A DNA stretch of 41,944 bases from Pullulanibacillus pueri (GTDB lineage: Bacteria > Bacillota > Bacilli > Bacillales > Sporolactobacillaceae), in the NCBI RefSeq assembly GCF_014639255.1, contig NZ_BMFV01000013.1, forward strand, positions 1-41,944, given 5' to 3'. Positions 1 to 6,133 of this stretch are shown piece after piece (the stretch's first letter is position 1; every line of letters begins with the position of its first letter). The notes under the pieces are model-generated. The model had not been told where the DNA came from. It ran no database searches and saw only the letters and a list, made by a program, of their open reading frames with translations. A program made the position numbers and the translations under genes.

Positions 1-92
1 CGTCATTTAAAAGATTTCTCTTTTTGCGCTTGGCTTTTGTTCAGTTTTAAAGGAACAATTTTTCTCTGAGTTGTTTTAACAGCAACTTTTAT
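1..92 (-). promoter_or_regulatory. rRNA operon leader with boxA-like element (16S gene off the left edge)
   Basis: Read on the minus strand, the stretch after the P2 promoter runs toward position 1. It contains TTGTTCCTTTAAAACTGAAC (about 36-56 on the plus strand, reverse complemented), followed by CAAAAGCCAAGCG. This is the antitermination-type leader sequence that in Bacillus precedes 16S rRNA. No part of the mature 16S gene is inside the window. The identification rests on the motif plus the strong promoter just upstream; the rRNA itself is inferred. Confidence 0.8.
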
Positions 93-121
93 ATTATATC
101 AAGTTATCAACGTGTTGTCAA
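93..121 (-). promoter_or_regulatory. rRNA operon P2-type sigma-A promoter
   Basis: On the minus strand a perfect -35 TTGACA (121-116) and a perfect -10 TATAAT (98-93) are separated by exactly 17 bases. This full consensus, followed by a boxA-like leader, is typical of the proximal promoter of a Bacillus rRNA operon. It directs transcription leftwards out of the window. Confidence 0.85.
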
Positions 122-165
122 TAACTTTTTTACTCAATATCGCATCCGTTTGAAGCGACTTAAAT

Positions 166-194
166 ATAGTAACACATTCGCAATATAAAAACAA
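166..194 (-). promoter_or_regulatory. Possible upstream (P1) rRNA promoter
   Basis: A second promoter-like pair lies about 70 bases upstream of P2 on the minus strand: TTGTTT (194-189), a 17-base spacer, and TACTAT (171-166). It is weaker than P2, but the tandem arrangement is usual for rRNA operons. The bases between here and the gene at 472 are AT-rich and show nothing else I can name. Confidence 0.5.
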
Positions 195-471
195 CACTTT
201 TTTTCGTATCGTTATAATATCGTGATGTTCATTAAGTTGTAGTTTTTAAAGCGATGTTTAATATCATATCATCTCTATCAAATAACGTCAATTGGTTATT
301 AGTGGTAATGTCGAAAACTTTCAATGAATATTCCCTTTCTATAAAAAAGCTTTGACACAAAAGAGAATAAATAACTACCATATATATATAGAAAAACAAA
401 GTTGGACTTTTCATCTTGCGTTTCGACAATTAGATCAGCAGTACAAATAAATCAACGAAAGACGTGAGAAA

Positions 472-804
472 ATGGAGGATTTTACGCTTAGAGTAATAGA
501 AATCATAAAGAATATCCCTAAAGGCCAAGTGATGACTTATGGCCAAATTGCTCGGTTGGCTGGAAGTCCTAGGGGCGCACGACAGGTGGTTCGCATACTT
601 CATTCCTCTAGTAAAAAGCACAATCTTCCATGGCACAGAGTCATTAATGTTAAAGGTAAAATAGCTATAAAAGAGGATGAACATCGCTTCATCCAAAAAA
701 TCACTCTTGAAAACGAAGGAATTCTTTTTAAAGATGATGACACATTAGAGCTTTCAAAATATCAATATCATCCTGAATCATCTTGTAATAGCAACACTTT
801 ATAA
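472..804 (+). CDS. Alkyltransferase-like protein (ATL), MGMT-family DNA damage-recognition protein
   Basis: This 110-residue protein has the C-terminal DNA-binding domain of O6-alkylguanine-DNA alkyltransferases. Visible are the winged-helix start IIKNIPKGQVMTYGQIA with base-flipping Tyr23, the Arg finger in SPRGARQV (Arg37), and the active-site segment PWHRV at 53-57. In true alkyltransferases this segment is PCHRV. Trp54 replaces the acceptor cysteine, so the protein cannot remove alkyl groups. ATL proteins instead bind O6-alkylguanine and hand the lesion to nucleotide excision repair. The length matches the bacterial ATL family. The gene stands alone, and a weak GTGAGAAA precedes the ATG. 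Function is inferred from family knowledge; the Trp substitution is seen directly. Confidence 0.88.
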   Translation: MEDFTLRVIEIIKNIPKGQVMTYGQIARLAGSPRGARQVVRILHSSSKKHNLPWHRVINVKGKIAIKEDEHRFIQKITLENEGILFKDDDTLELSKYQYHPESSCNSNTL

Positions 805-885
805 GCTATCTTCACTATTCTACTGATGGTAGAATGGTTCATTAACTTTTGCAACCTACCGTTGATCGTCACAACAACATACCTA

Positions 886-894
886 TGCTATGAT
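886..894 (+). promoter_or_regulatory. Extended -10 promoter for the XRE-repeat regulator
   Basis: TGC TATGAT (TGn at 886-888, -10 at 889-894) lies about 45 bases before the start at 941. The -35 region is poor, which fits an extended -10 promoter. Prediction from sequence only. Confidence 0.4.
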
Positions 895-940
895 CATTTT
901 AAACAGTGGCCTCTGTAAAATATTAAGGAGGAATTTAACC

Positions 941-2023
941 ATGCTTGATGCAAGAGTAACCGGATCTTATATTTCAGATTTAAGAAAAAAAGCGGATTTA
1001 ACACAGGTGGAGCTGGCTGAGCGTTTAAATGTTAGTCACCAAGCAGTATCGAAATGGGAACGCGGTGAATCTCTCCCCGATATTGGTACGCTTTTAGAAA
1101 TCGCTAAACAATTCAATACGACAGTAGATACCCTATTAAGCGGTAGGAAAAGCCATAAACTGTATCAAGGAGTCGATGCGCTTATTGAAAAAGTAGCGAC
1201 AAAACAACCACAGGCGGCATCGGCAATGATTAATAATGGAGAAGCTGATGTAGAAGGTCTTATTGAAATTGCTCCAATAACCAAAACAAGCGCTTTACAA
1301 GAAGTGGCAGGTGGGATTCATCGAACAAGTTTTTCTGTGCAGCATTTGATTGATTTAGCCCCTTTCCTTGAGCGCGAGACCCTCAATACCCTTGTTCACT
1401 CTTTAGAAACCGAAGACGTTGGACTAGAAGCCATCATAGATTTAGCCCCGTTTATTTCTCCGGAGCGCATTGTCACACTCTTAGAGAACATTAAAGAAGA
1501 AACGCTTGATTTTCATCATCTTTCCCAACTTGCACCCTTTCTAAGAAAGCATCTTGATGGTTTTATTAAGAGAGTGACATCAGAGCGTTTACAATGGTCT
1601 GATATTGAAAATATTGCTCCGTTTGTCCAGTCAAATACACTGGCTGAACTGATCGAGGAAACAATGAGTGAACCACCTGAGGTCCACACTATCATTTCCC
1701 TTGCTCCATTCCTTAGACAGGAGCTTAGCCGATGGTTCGAAAACTTCAACCTAAAAGAACTGAAATGGGTCGATATCATGGGGTTGGCCCCGTTTATCGG
1801 TCGGGAAAACCTTGATGCCTTATTAGAAAATTTTTCAGAAACCTCTCTTCGTCCAGAGCAAGTGCTGGAGCTAGCCCCATTTGTAAGTCGAGGGAAATTA
1901 ACTGCTCTGATCCCTTTCATGTCACAACAAGATTTAACACCTGACTTTATCGCTGAAATAGCTCCCTTTATTGATAAACAACTATTAAGCCAATTAGTCA
2001 ACAGCCTTTCTCAACAAAAATGA
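941..2023 (+). CDS. XRE-family regulator with nine C-terminal LAPF repeats
   Basis: The start is the ATG at 941, chosen because AAGGAGG lies at 925-931; an upstream in-frame ATG at 890 has no such site. The product is 360 residues. Residues 8-66 are a clear XRE/Cro helix-turn-helix (LRKKADLTQVELAERLNVSH, then QAVSKWERGESLPD). Residues 107-360 are nine tandem units of 28-29 residues, each with the core [LI]APF[ILV] followed by L..L spaced for helices; the first unit is degenerate (IAPIT). The repeats are probably paired helices forming a solenoid that binds another protein. There is no transmembrane segment and no ligand-binding domain I recognise. The gene is monocistronic and ends in its own terminator. 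Target genes are unknown. Confidence 0.85.
   Translation: MLDARVTGSYISDLRKKADLTQVELAERLNVSHQAVSKWERGESLPDIGTLLEIAKQFNTTVDTLLSGRKSHKLYQGVDALIEKVATKQPQAASAMINNGEADVEGLIEIAPITKTSALQEVAGGIHRTSFSVQHLIDLAPFLERETLNTLVHSLETEDVGLEAIIDLAPFISPERIVTLLENIKEETLDFHHLSQLAPFLRKHLDGFIKRVTSERLQWSDIENIAPFVQSNTLAELIEETMSEPPEVHTIISLAPFLRQELSRWFENFNLKELKWVDIMGLAPFIGRENLDALLENFSETSLRPEQVLELAPFVSRGKLTALIPFMSQQDLTPDFIAEIAPFIDKQLLSQLVNSLSQQK
1259..2020 (+). repeat. Nine tandem 28/29-codon repeats inside the XRE gene
   Basis: The Ala of each AP core falls at residues 111, 140, 169, 198, 226, 255, 283, 312 and 341 of the 360-residue product. The spacing is therefore 29, 29, 29, 28, 29, 28, 29 and 29. The unit consensus is [IL]xx[LI]APF[ILV]xxxxLxxLxxxxxxxxLxxxx. 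The DNA has diverged, so this is an old protein repeat and not a recent tandem duplication. Confidence 0.85.
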
Positions 2024-2036
2024 CCATCGATACATT

Positions 2037-2070
2037 TAAACCGGTTACTTAAGAGTATCCGGTTTATTTT
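2037..2070 (+). terminator. Rho-independent terminator after the XRE gene
   Basis: The perfect stem TAAACCGG (2037-2044) / CCGGTTTA (2059-2066) with a 14-base loop is followed by a short T-rich tail. It lies 14 bases after the stop codon. Confidence 0.75.
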
Positions 2071-2165
2071 GAGTCTAACCAAAAGTCCACTCAATCTCCA
2101 TCTTCCTCTTTTATCATCACAAAAACCCTCCTTAACTTATCTACCGCAGTGTTTAATCATATCTT

Positions 2166-2194
2166 TTGACTCAAAGAGTGATGTCCTGTAAATT
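2166..2194 (+). promoter_or_regulatory. Putative promoter of the symporter gene
   Basis: TTGACT (2166-2171), a 17-base spacer and TAAATT (2189-2194) lie about 55 bases before the start at 2249. The -35 is good and the -10 is moderate. Confidence 0.4.
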
Positions 2195-2248
2195 TTAATT
2201 CATTAATTCCGATATGTATACTGAGAATTAAAAGTTAGGAGGAAAAAT

Positions 2249-3478
2249 GTGAAGATCATTTGGAAAGGATACTTGCGGGCTTCGTTGATACTTAAAATTA
2301 CAATCGCTCTAATTCTTGGCATTATTATTGGACTTATCCTTGGTGAAGATGCAAGTGCTTTATCAATTTTTGGCGACCTTTTAATGCATGTACTCAGTTT
2401 TTTAATCGTCCCCCTTATTTTATTGACCTTAATCGTTGGGATAAATCAGACAACATTAAGTCATTTAGGGCGTATGGGGGGTAAAATCTTTGTCTATTAT
2501 ATTTTAACTTCAGCCTTTGCTATTGTTGTCGGCCTCGTCGTCGCTAGTGTGTTACATCCAGGAAGTGGCATGACTTTTAACCACAATGAAAAATTCCAGG
2601 TCCCTGATAATCCAGGAGTTCTTAGTGTCATTTTAAATATCATTCCGACAAACATTATAACAGCATTTAGCGACATGAATTTATTAGGAATAATTTTTAC
2701 AGCGCTTGTCTTTGGAGTAGCGATTTCCTACTTGAGAAATTCAAAAGAACATCATGAATTAGGTGAACATGTCTATAAAGTTGTAGATGGGTTAAACGAA
2801 GCGACTCTCACCATTATGAAAGGTGTTCTACAGTATGTACCGATTGGCATCCTAGCGATCACTGCAAAAACAGTGGGCGAACAAGGGACACATACTTTGC
2901 TCTCACTTGGAAAAATGATTACTGTACTCTATCTTGCGCTTATTGTTCAAGTAGGGATATACATTCTGTTCATGCTAATGGCAAAAGTACATCCCGGCCG
3001 CTTTTTCGCTCAAGTGCGGACCCCGATGATTACTGCATTTATTACTCAAAGTAGTTCTGGGACCCTTCCGCTTACCCTCAATGCAGCAAAAAATTTAGGC
3101 TTGTCAAAAAGTCTTTATGGATTTAGCTTACCACTGGGTTCCACCATCAATATGGACGGGGCTGCGATTCGGATCGCTGTATCTGCTGTCTTTGCAGCTA
3201 ATATAGTCGGTATGAACCTCACTTTTACCGATATGTTAGAAATAGTCCTTGTCGGTACCCTCGCTTCCATCGGGACCGCTGGTGTTCCCGGAGCAGGGAT
3301 TATTATGATTGCTACAGTTTTCGCTCAAGTTGGACTCCCAATGGAAACGGTTGGACTGTTAACAGCTATCGATGCTCTTGTTGGCATGGGCTGCACCGCT
3401 TTAAATGTAACAGGTGACTTGGTTGGTACTGCAATTATTAATAAAACAGAACGTTTAAACCCTGATTCTACGTACTAG
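2249..3478 (+). CDS. Dicarboxylate/amino acid:cation symporter (DAACS, GltPh fold)
   Basis: This 409-residue membrane protein belongs to the glutamate-transporter-fold family, which takes up substrates with Na+ or H+. Seen are the HP1 serine motif SSSGT (268-272), NMDGA (301-305), the HP2 tip GVPGAG (345-350) and the TM8 motif DALVGMGCTALNVTGD (375-390). Compared with GltPh, Asp390, Asn401 and Asp405 are conserved. Asp394 is Gly379 here, Arg397 is Cys382, and Thr314 of NMDGT is Ala305. Arg397 binds the acidic side chain in aspartate/glutamate carriers, so the substrate is probably not glutamate or aspartate; a neutral amino acid is possible. The start is GTG at 2249, six bases after AGGAGG (2237-2242). 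An ATG at 2247 is followed at once by TGA. The gene is monocistronic with its own terminator. Confidence 0.9.
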   Translation: MKIIWKGYLRASLILKITIALILGIIIGLILGEDASALSIFGDLLMHVLSFLIVPLILLTLIVGINQTTLSHLGRMGGKIFVYYILTSAFAIVVGLVVASVLHPGSGMTFNHNEKFQVPDNPGVLSVILNIIPTNIITAFSDMNLLGIIFTALVFGVAISYLRNSKEHHELGEHVYKVVDGLNEATLTIMKGVLQYVPIGILAITAKTVGEQGTHTLLSLGKMITVLYLALIVQVGIYILFMLMAKVHPGRFFAQVRTPMITAFITQSSSGTLPLTLNAAKNLGLSKSLYGFSLPLGSTINMDGAAIRIAVSAVFAANIVGMNLTFTDMLEIVLVGTLASIGTAGVPGAGIIMIATVFAQVGLPMETVGLLTAIDALVGMGCTALNVTGDLVGTAIINKTERLNPDSTY

Positions 3479-3486
3479 TGCTAAAA

Positions 3487-3528
3487 AAAACGCTAGTATC
3501 CTCTTCACCAGGATATTAGCGTTTTCTA
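3487..3528 (+). terminator. Rho-independent terminator after the symporter gene
   Basis: A 16-base stem AAAACGCTAGTATCCT (3487-3502) pairs with AGGATATTAGCGTTTT (3510-3525) with one G-T pair and a 7-base loop. The A-run on the 5' side makes it able to work on both strands, so it could also serve the minus-strand gene at 3638. Confidence 0.85.
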
Positions 3529-3637
3529 GTCATTAAGTTTCTATCTCGAATATATTGTTGCTGTCAAAAGCCGTCGTTAAAATTTCAAGCCTCTAAAAGC
3601 AGTGGAGGAAGAAAGACCTTCCCCACTTGCATCATTA

Positions 3638-3832
3638 TTATCGTCTTGGTTGGGGCACTCTCATCCATACACGATCTTGGTTGGCAGCAGTCGGAAATTT
3701 TTGGCCTGCCTTTAAATGCACAGTAGTCGGTGTTTCGATGGTTGTCCCTTTTTCACCAATTTCTCTATAATCCCCTGAGTTAGGCACTTGTTCCCCTGGG
3801 TGAAACAATTTATTATCGTGTTGTCCTCCCAT
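3638..3832 (-). CDS. yjzC: YjzC family small protein
   Basis: This 64-residue protein has the features of the Bacillus YjzC family: FHPGEQVPNSGDYREIGEKG near the N-terminus, then LKAGQKFP and NQDRVW toward the C-terminus. The family is widespread in spore-forming Bacillales and has no established function. The ATG at 3832 is preceded by AAAGGAGGG at a good distance. There is no signal peptide or membrane segment. The gene stands alone, with intergenic repeat DNA upstream. The symbol follows similarity to the B. subtilis gene. Confidence 0.8.
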   Translation of the reverse strand: MGGQHDNKLFHPGEQVPNSGDYREIGEKGTTIETPTTVHLKAGQKFPTAANQDRVWMRVPQPRR

Positions 3833-3974
3833 TCCTCACCCTCCTTTCGTTTCCCTATTAGGATTTCCGAAAGCAAAGCGTTTCATGAAAGGAAGTTTTA
3901 ATGCCAGTTCTAATCAATTCATATCATTTTCCGCTATTGATATAGATTGCGACGTAACAGATAGGTGTAGCCGC

Positions 3975-4303
3975 GCTCACACAAAAGAAGTAGCTGACTA
4001 ACAAAAGAACTGCCCCACTCACAAAAGGCGCACATATCGAAGAAGAAACTAACAAAAGAGCAACTGCGCCTGCACATAAGAAGCGTTGGACTCACAAAAA
4101 AGGCAGCCACAACTCACAAATGACGCACGAATCAAGAGGGAAACTCACAAAAGGATGCCGTGCTCGCACTTAAGAAGACTCTGACTCACAAAAGCGGTTA
4201 CAGCGCGCACTAAAAACAGCATTAACTCACAAAAGGCGCACGAAACAAGAGGGAAACTCACAAAAGCTGCGCGTGCACAAAAGAGGCAGTTAACTAACAA
4301 AAA
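3975..4303. repeat. Degenerate tandem array of ACTCACAAAAG units with higher-order period
   Basis: About 15 copies of ACTCACAAAAG or close variants occur, for example at 3997, 4017, 4048, 4090, 4112, 4143, 4184, 4225, 4256 and 4293. Most are 20-22 bases apart. Three steps of 31 bases (4017-4048, 4112-4143, 4225-4256) share a longer unit carrying GCGCAC or ACGCAC and, in the last two, AAGAGGGAA. This gives a super-period of 95 and then 113 bases. No open reading frame of note crosses it. The intervening bases are not unique CRISPR-like spacers. Function unknown. Confidence 0.75.
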
Positions 4304-4318
4304 GCATCGCAGCTATCA

Positions 4319-4460
4319 AGTGAATTGGAGCGTAAGGCGCGAGACTCCAGTGGGAACAGCACGCGTCCGAAGATCCACTTTGGAGCACCAAAAACTGACT
4401 CCAAAGTTAGCTGTGGCCGTGCCCACGGAAAGCGAAGTATTCTGCCGAAGCGGTTGTTAA
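4319..4460. repeat. Intergenic repeat element (GGAAAGCGAAG...CCGAAGCGG type)
   Basis: This block of about 140 bases starts GGAGCGTAAGGCGCGAGAC and ends GGAAAGCGAAGTATTCTGCC GAAGCGG. It is more GC-rich than its surroundings and includes the near palindrome CTTTGGAG...CTCCAAAG (4377-4406). As I recall, GC-rich intergenic repeats with CTGCGGGA, GTGCCC.CGGAAAGCG and GAAGCGG blocks are scattered in many Bacillaceae genomes; this was not checked. A shorter related copy lies at 8796-8836. An apparent minus-strand reading frame across it (4294-4524) looks spurious. From 4461 to 4638 I see only short palindromes such as AGAAAAGGCCTTTTTCT (4567-4583). Confidence 0.6.
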
Positions 4461-4638
4461 ACACTAAATATAATAAGGTATGAGCTGTCAAAGCCGATCG
4501 AATTGACGTCGCCATTCCCTTCAACTGCGAACATTCTTGTACTTGAATAAGTGCAACACGCTTCTAAGAAAAGGCCTTTTTCTAAAAAAATACCACAGGG
4601 GCTTACCTTCACTATAATGAAAAAACATAAAAAGTGGT

Positions 4639-5835
4639 TTAATGAAGGTTTACTTTATCTCCCTTGCGAATAGGGAATAATGTTCCGATTAAAGCAATGA
4701 CCGCACAAATCAAAAAGATTCTTGGTAAACCAAAAGCAGCGATACTCGCGATTGTACTGAAGATAATCAAATCAGCTGCAGAGTCTATAATCGATAAAAG
4801 CGAAATCGTCGTGGCACGAACGGTAGACGGTATCCAATCATTACTGAGTTGAGAGTAGATCGGATAGCGAATAGCACGGACGAAACGCAAAATAAAAAAC
4901 GAGAACAACGCTACTGTTAAACGCTCTCCGAAAAAGCTAGCAAGGAGCAATCCACCAACAGCAAGAAATCCAGTCACATGCATTAAAAATACTCTCGATA
5001 ATCGCCTAGTGAACCAGCCAATGAAATAAGAAGCAAAAAAGCCAATCCCTGCAGCCAAGGCATAAATAATCCCTATCCAAGAGACCGGAAGTCCTGCTCC
5101 CTGTAAAAAGGGCTGATCAAAATTCCCGAACACAGCGCCTGCTGGAATAAAGACAATGGTAACATTTAAGAACATGATAAGAAGTTGGGGGGTTCTCCGA
5201 ATCACTCTTACCCCTTCACGAACCTGCTTAAAGGGATTATCTCGATAGCTCATACTATGAATCGGCTTTTTCACAAAAAAGAGGATCACAATCCCAATGG
5301 CTTGAAAGCCAAGTCCCAAATACAGTAATACTAAAAATTGAGCTTCAGTCAAATCATGGGCTAAGAAAGCACCAAGAATCACCGCGATCATCATCGTTAT
5401 GAATTCCGCGGCGTTGATTCTCCCCATGGCGTGGTCCATCTTATTTTCCTCGTGAGATTCTTTTAAGGAGTCATAAATTAAAGCTTCATCAGCCCCCGAA
5501 AAAAAAGTTGCTGCCAATCCACTTAGAGCACTACTTAAAAAAAATTGCCAAGGGTTATGAGCAAAAACTAACACGAGAATACTTATAAAATGAATCAAGC
5601 CCCCAGTGATAAAGGACCGCTTCGCACCAAAGCGATCGGCAAATATTCCTGATGGCACCTCACCAATTAAAACAAAACCACTCCAAAACATTAGCATCCA
5701 AATAATGTCGGTCTCATCCAAACCTCTTGAAAGGTAAAACAAGGTTAACACGGGCTGTATAAAGCTAATGGTTCCCAAAAGATTGTATAAAAATAAAATA
5801 CGGATATTATGTGCTGCGAGTGTTTTCTTCTTCAC
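4639..5835 (-). CDS. MFS transporter, probable drug-efflux type
   Basis: This 398-residue protein has about 12 hydrophobic segments and the MFS motif A in the first cytoplasmic loop (GEVPSGIFADRFGAKRSF). Its first half begins with a short charged tail followed by ILFLYNLLGTISFIQPVLTL. It resembles small drug-exporter-type MFS proteins, but no residue shows the substrate. The start is GTG at 5835, with AGGAGG ending seven bases before it. A 19-residue reading frame with a strong ribosome site lies just upstream (5903-5962), and a short inverted repeat covers this gene's ribosome site. Induction by translation attenuation is therefore possible. Exporter family is well supported; drug specificity is a guess. 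Confidence 0.8.
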   Translation of the reverse strand: MKKKTLAAHNIRILFLYNLLGTISFIQPVLTLFYLSRGLDETDIIWMLMFWSGFVLIGEVPSGIFADRFGAKRSFITGGLIHFISILVLVFAHNPWQFFLSSALSGLAATFFSGADEALIYDSLKESHEENKMDHAMGRINAAEFITMMIAVILGAFLAHDLTEAQFLVLLYLGLGFQAIGIVILFFVKKPIHSMSYRDNPFKQVREGVRVIRRTPQLLIMFLNVTIVFIPAGAVFGNFDQPFLQGAGLPVSWIGIIYALAAGIGFFASYFIGWFTRRLSRVFLMHVTGFLAVGGLLLASFFGERLTVALFSFFILRFVRAIRYPIYSQLSNDWIPSTVRATTISLLSIIDSAADLIIFSTIASIAAFGLPRIFLICAVIALIGTLFPIRKGDKVNLH

Positions 5836-5844
5836 ACTATTTCC

Positions 5845-5891
5845 TCCTGCCTCTATTTTCTTGAGCCATCTATAGGCATAAAGAAGCAGGA
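5845..5891 (-). promoter_or_regulatory. Inverted repeat covering the MFS ribosome binding site
   Basis: On the minus strand TCCTGC (5891-5886) can pair with GCAGGA (5850-5845), which overlaps the GCAGGAGG ribosome site of the MFS gene. The loop is 35 bases and holds a weaker inner GCC/GGC pair. The stem is only six base pairs, so this is suggestive and not secure. Confidence 0.35.
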
Positions 5892-5902
5892 ATGAACTTT
5901 TC

Positions 5903-5962
5903 CTAAACTAAAAGATCTGTCACTCCCGCCTCTTTACGGATAACAGATAGAATTTTTTGCAT
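5903..5962 (-). CDS. Putative 19-residue leader peptide upstream of the MFS gene
   Basis: Reading leftwards from the ATG at 5962, the codons give MQKILSVIRKEAGVTDLLV and then TAG. The ATG is preceded by GAGGAGGATTTATT, a near-perfect ribosome site at the right distance, much better than chance for a frame this short. It lies 67 bases before the start of the MFS exporter gene on the same strand. Short translated leaders of this kind control many Gram-positive resistance genes by ribosome stalling. I do not recognise this peptide. It could instead be a fortuitous small frame. Confidence 0.45.
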   Translation of the reverse strand: MQKILSVIRKEAGVTDLLV

Positions 5963-6133
5963 AATAAATCCTCCTCAAATTTGATAATCGTATGATACCA
6001 TAAAAAGCGAAATAATCAGCGAAAATTTTTAAAAGACAGTAAAATCTTTTCTTACTCAATGTTTTTTTCAACTTTAAATAGGGTATTAAGAAAATGACCC
6101 CTGAACAAACTAAGAAAAAACAAGGAGGAAAGC

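Noticed and set aside
232..429. 65-codon minus-strand frame upstream of the atl gene
   Set aside because: AT-rich, no ribosome site, and located in the region upstream of the rRNA promoter.
1516..2001. 161-codon minus-strand frame
   Set aside because: It is the antisense shadow of the LAPF repeats; its regularity comes from the repeats on the other strand, and it has no ribosome site.
2247..2252. ATG-TGA start-stop ahead of the GTG of the symporter gene
   Set aside because: Such minimal start-stops can tune translation, but with AGGAGG serving the GTG well I see no further sign that it is used.
3975..4303. CRISPR-like array
   Set aside because: The repeats are only about 11 bases, degenerate and about 20 bases apart. 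The intervening bases are too short and partly repeated themselves, and no cas gene is nearby.
4294..4524. 76-codon minus-strand frame
   Set aside because: It runs through the intergenic repeat element and has no family resemblance or convincing ribosome site.
4602..4651. Terminator of the MFS gene formed by ACCTTCA/TGAAGGT
   Set aside because: The stem includes the last codons of the gene, the loop is long and no T-run follows on the minus strand.
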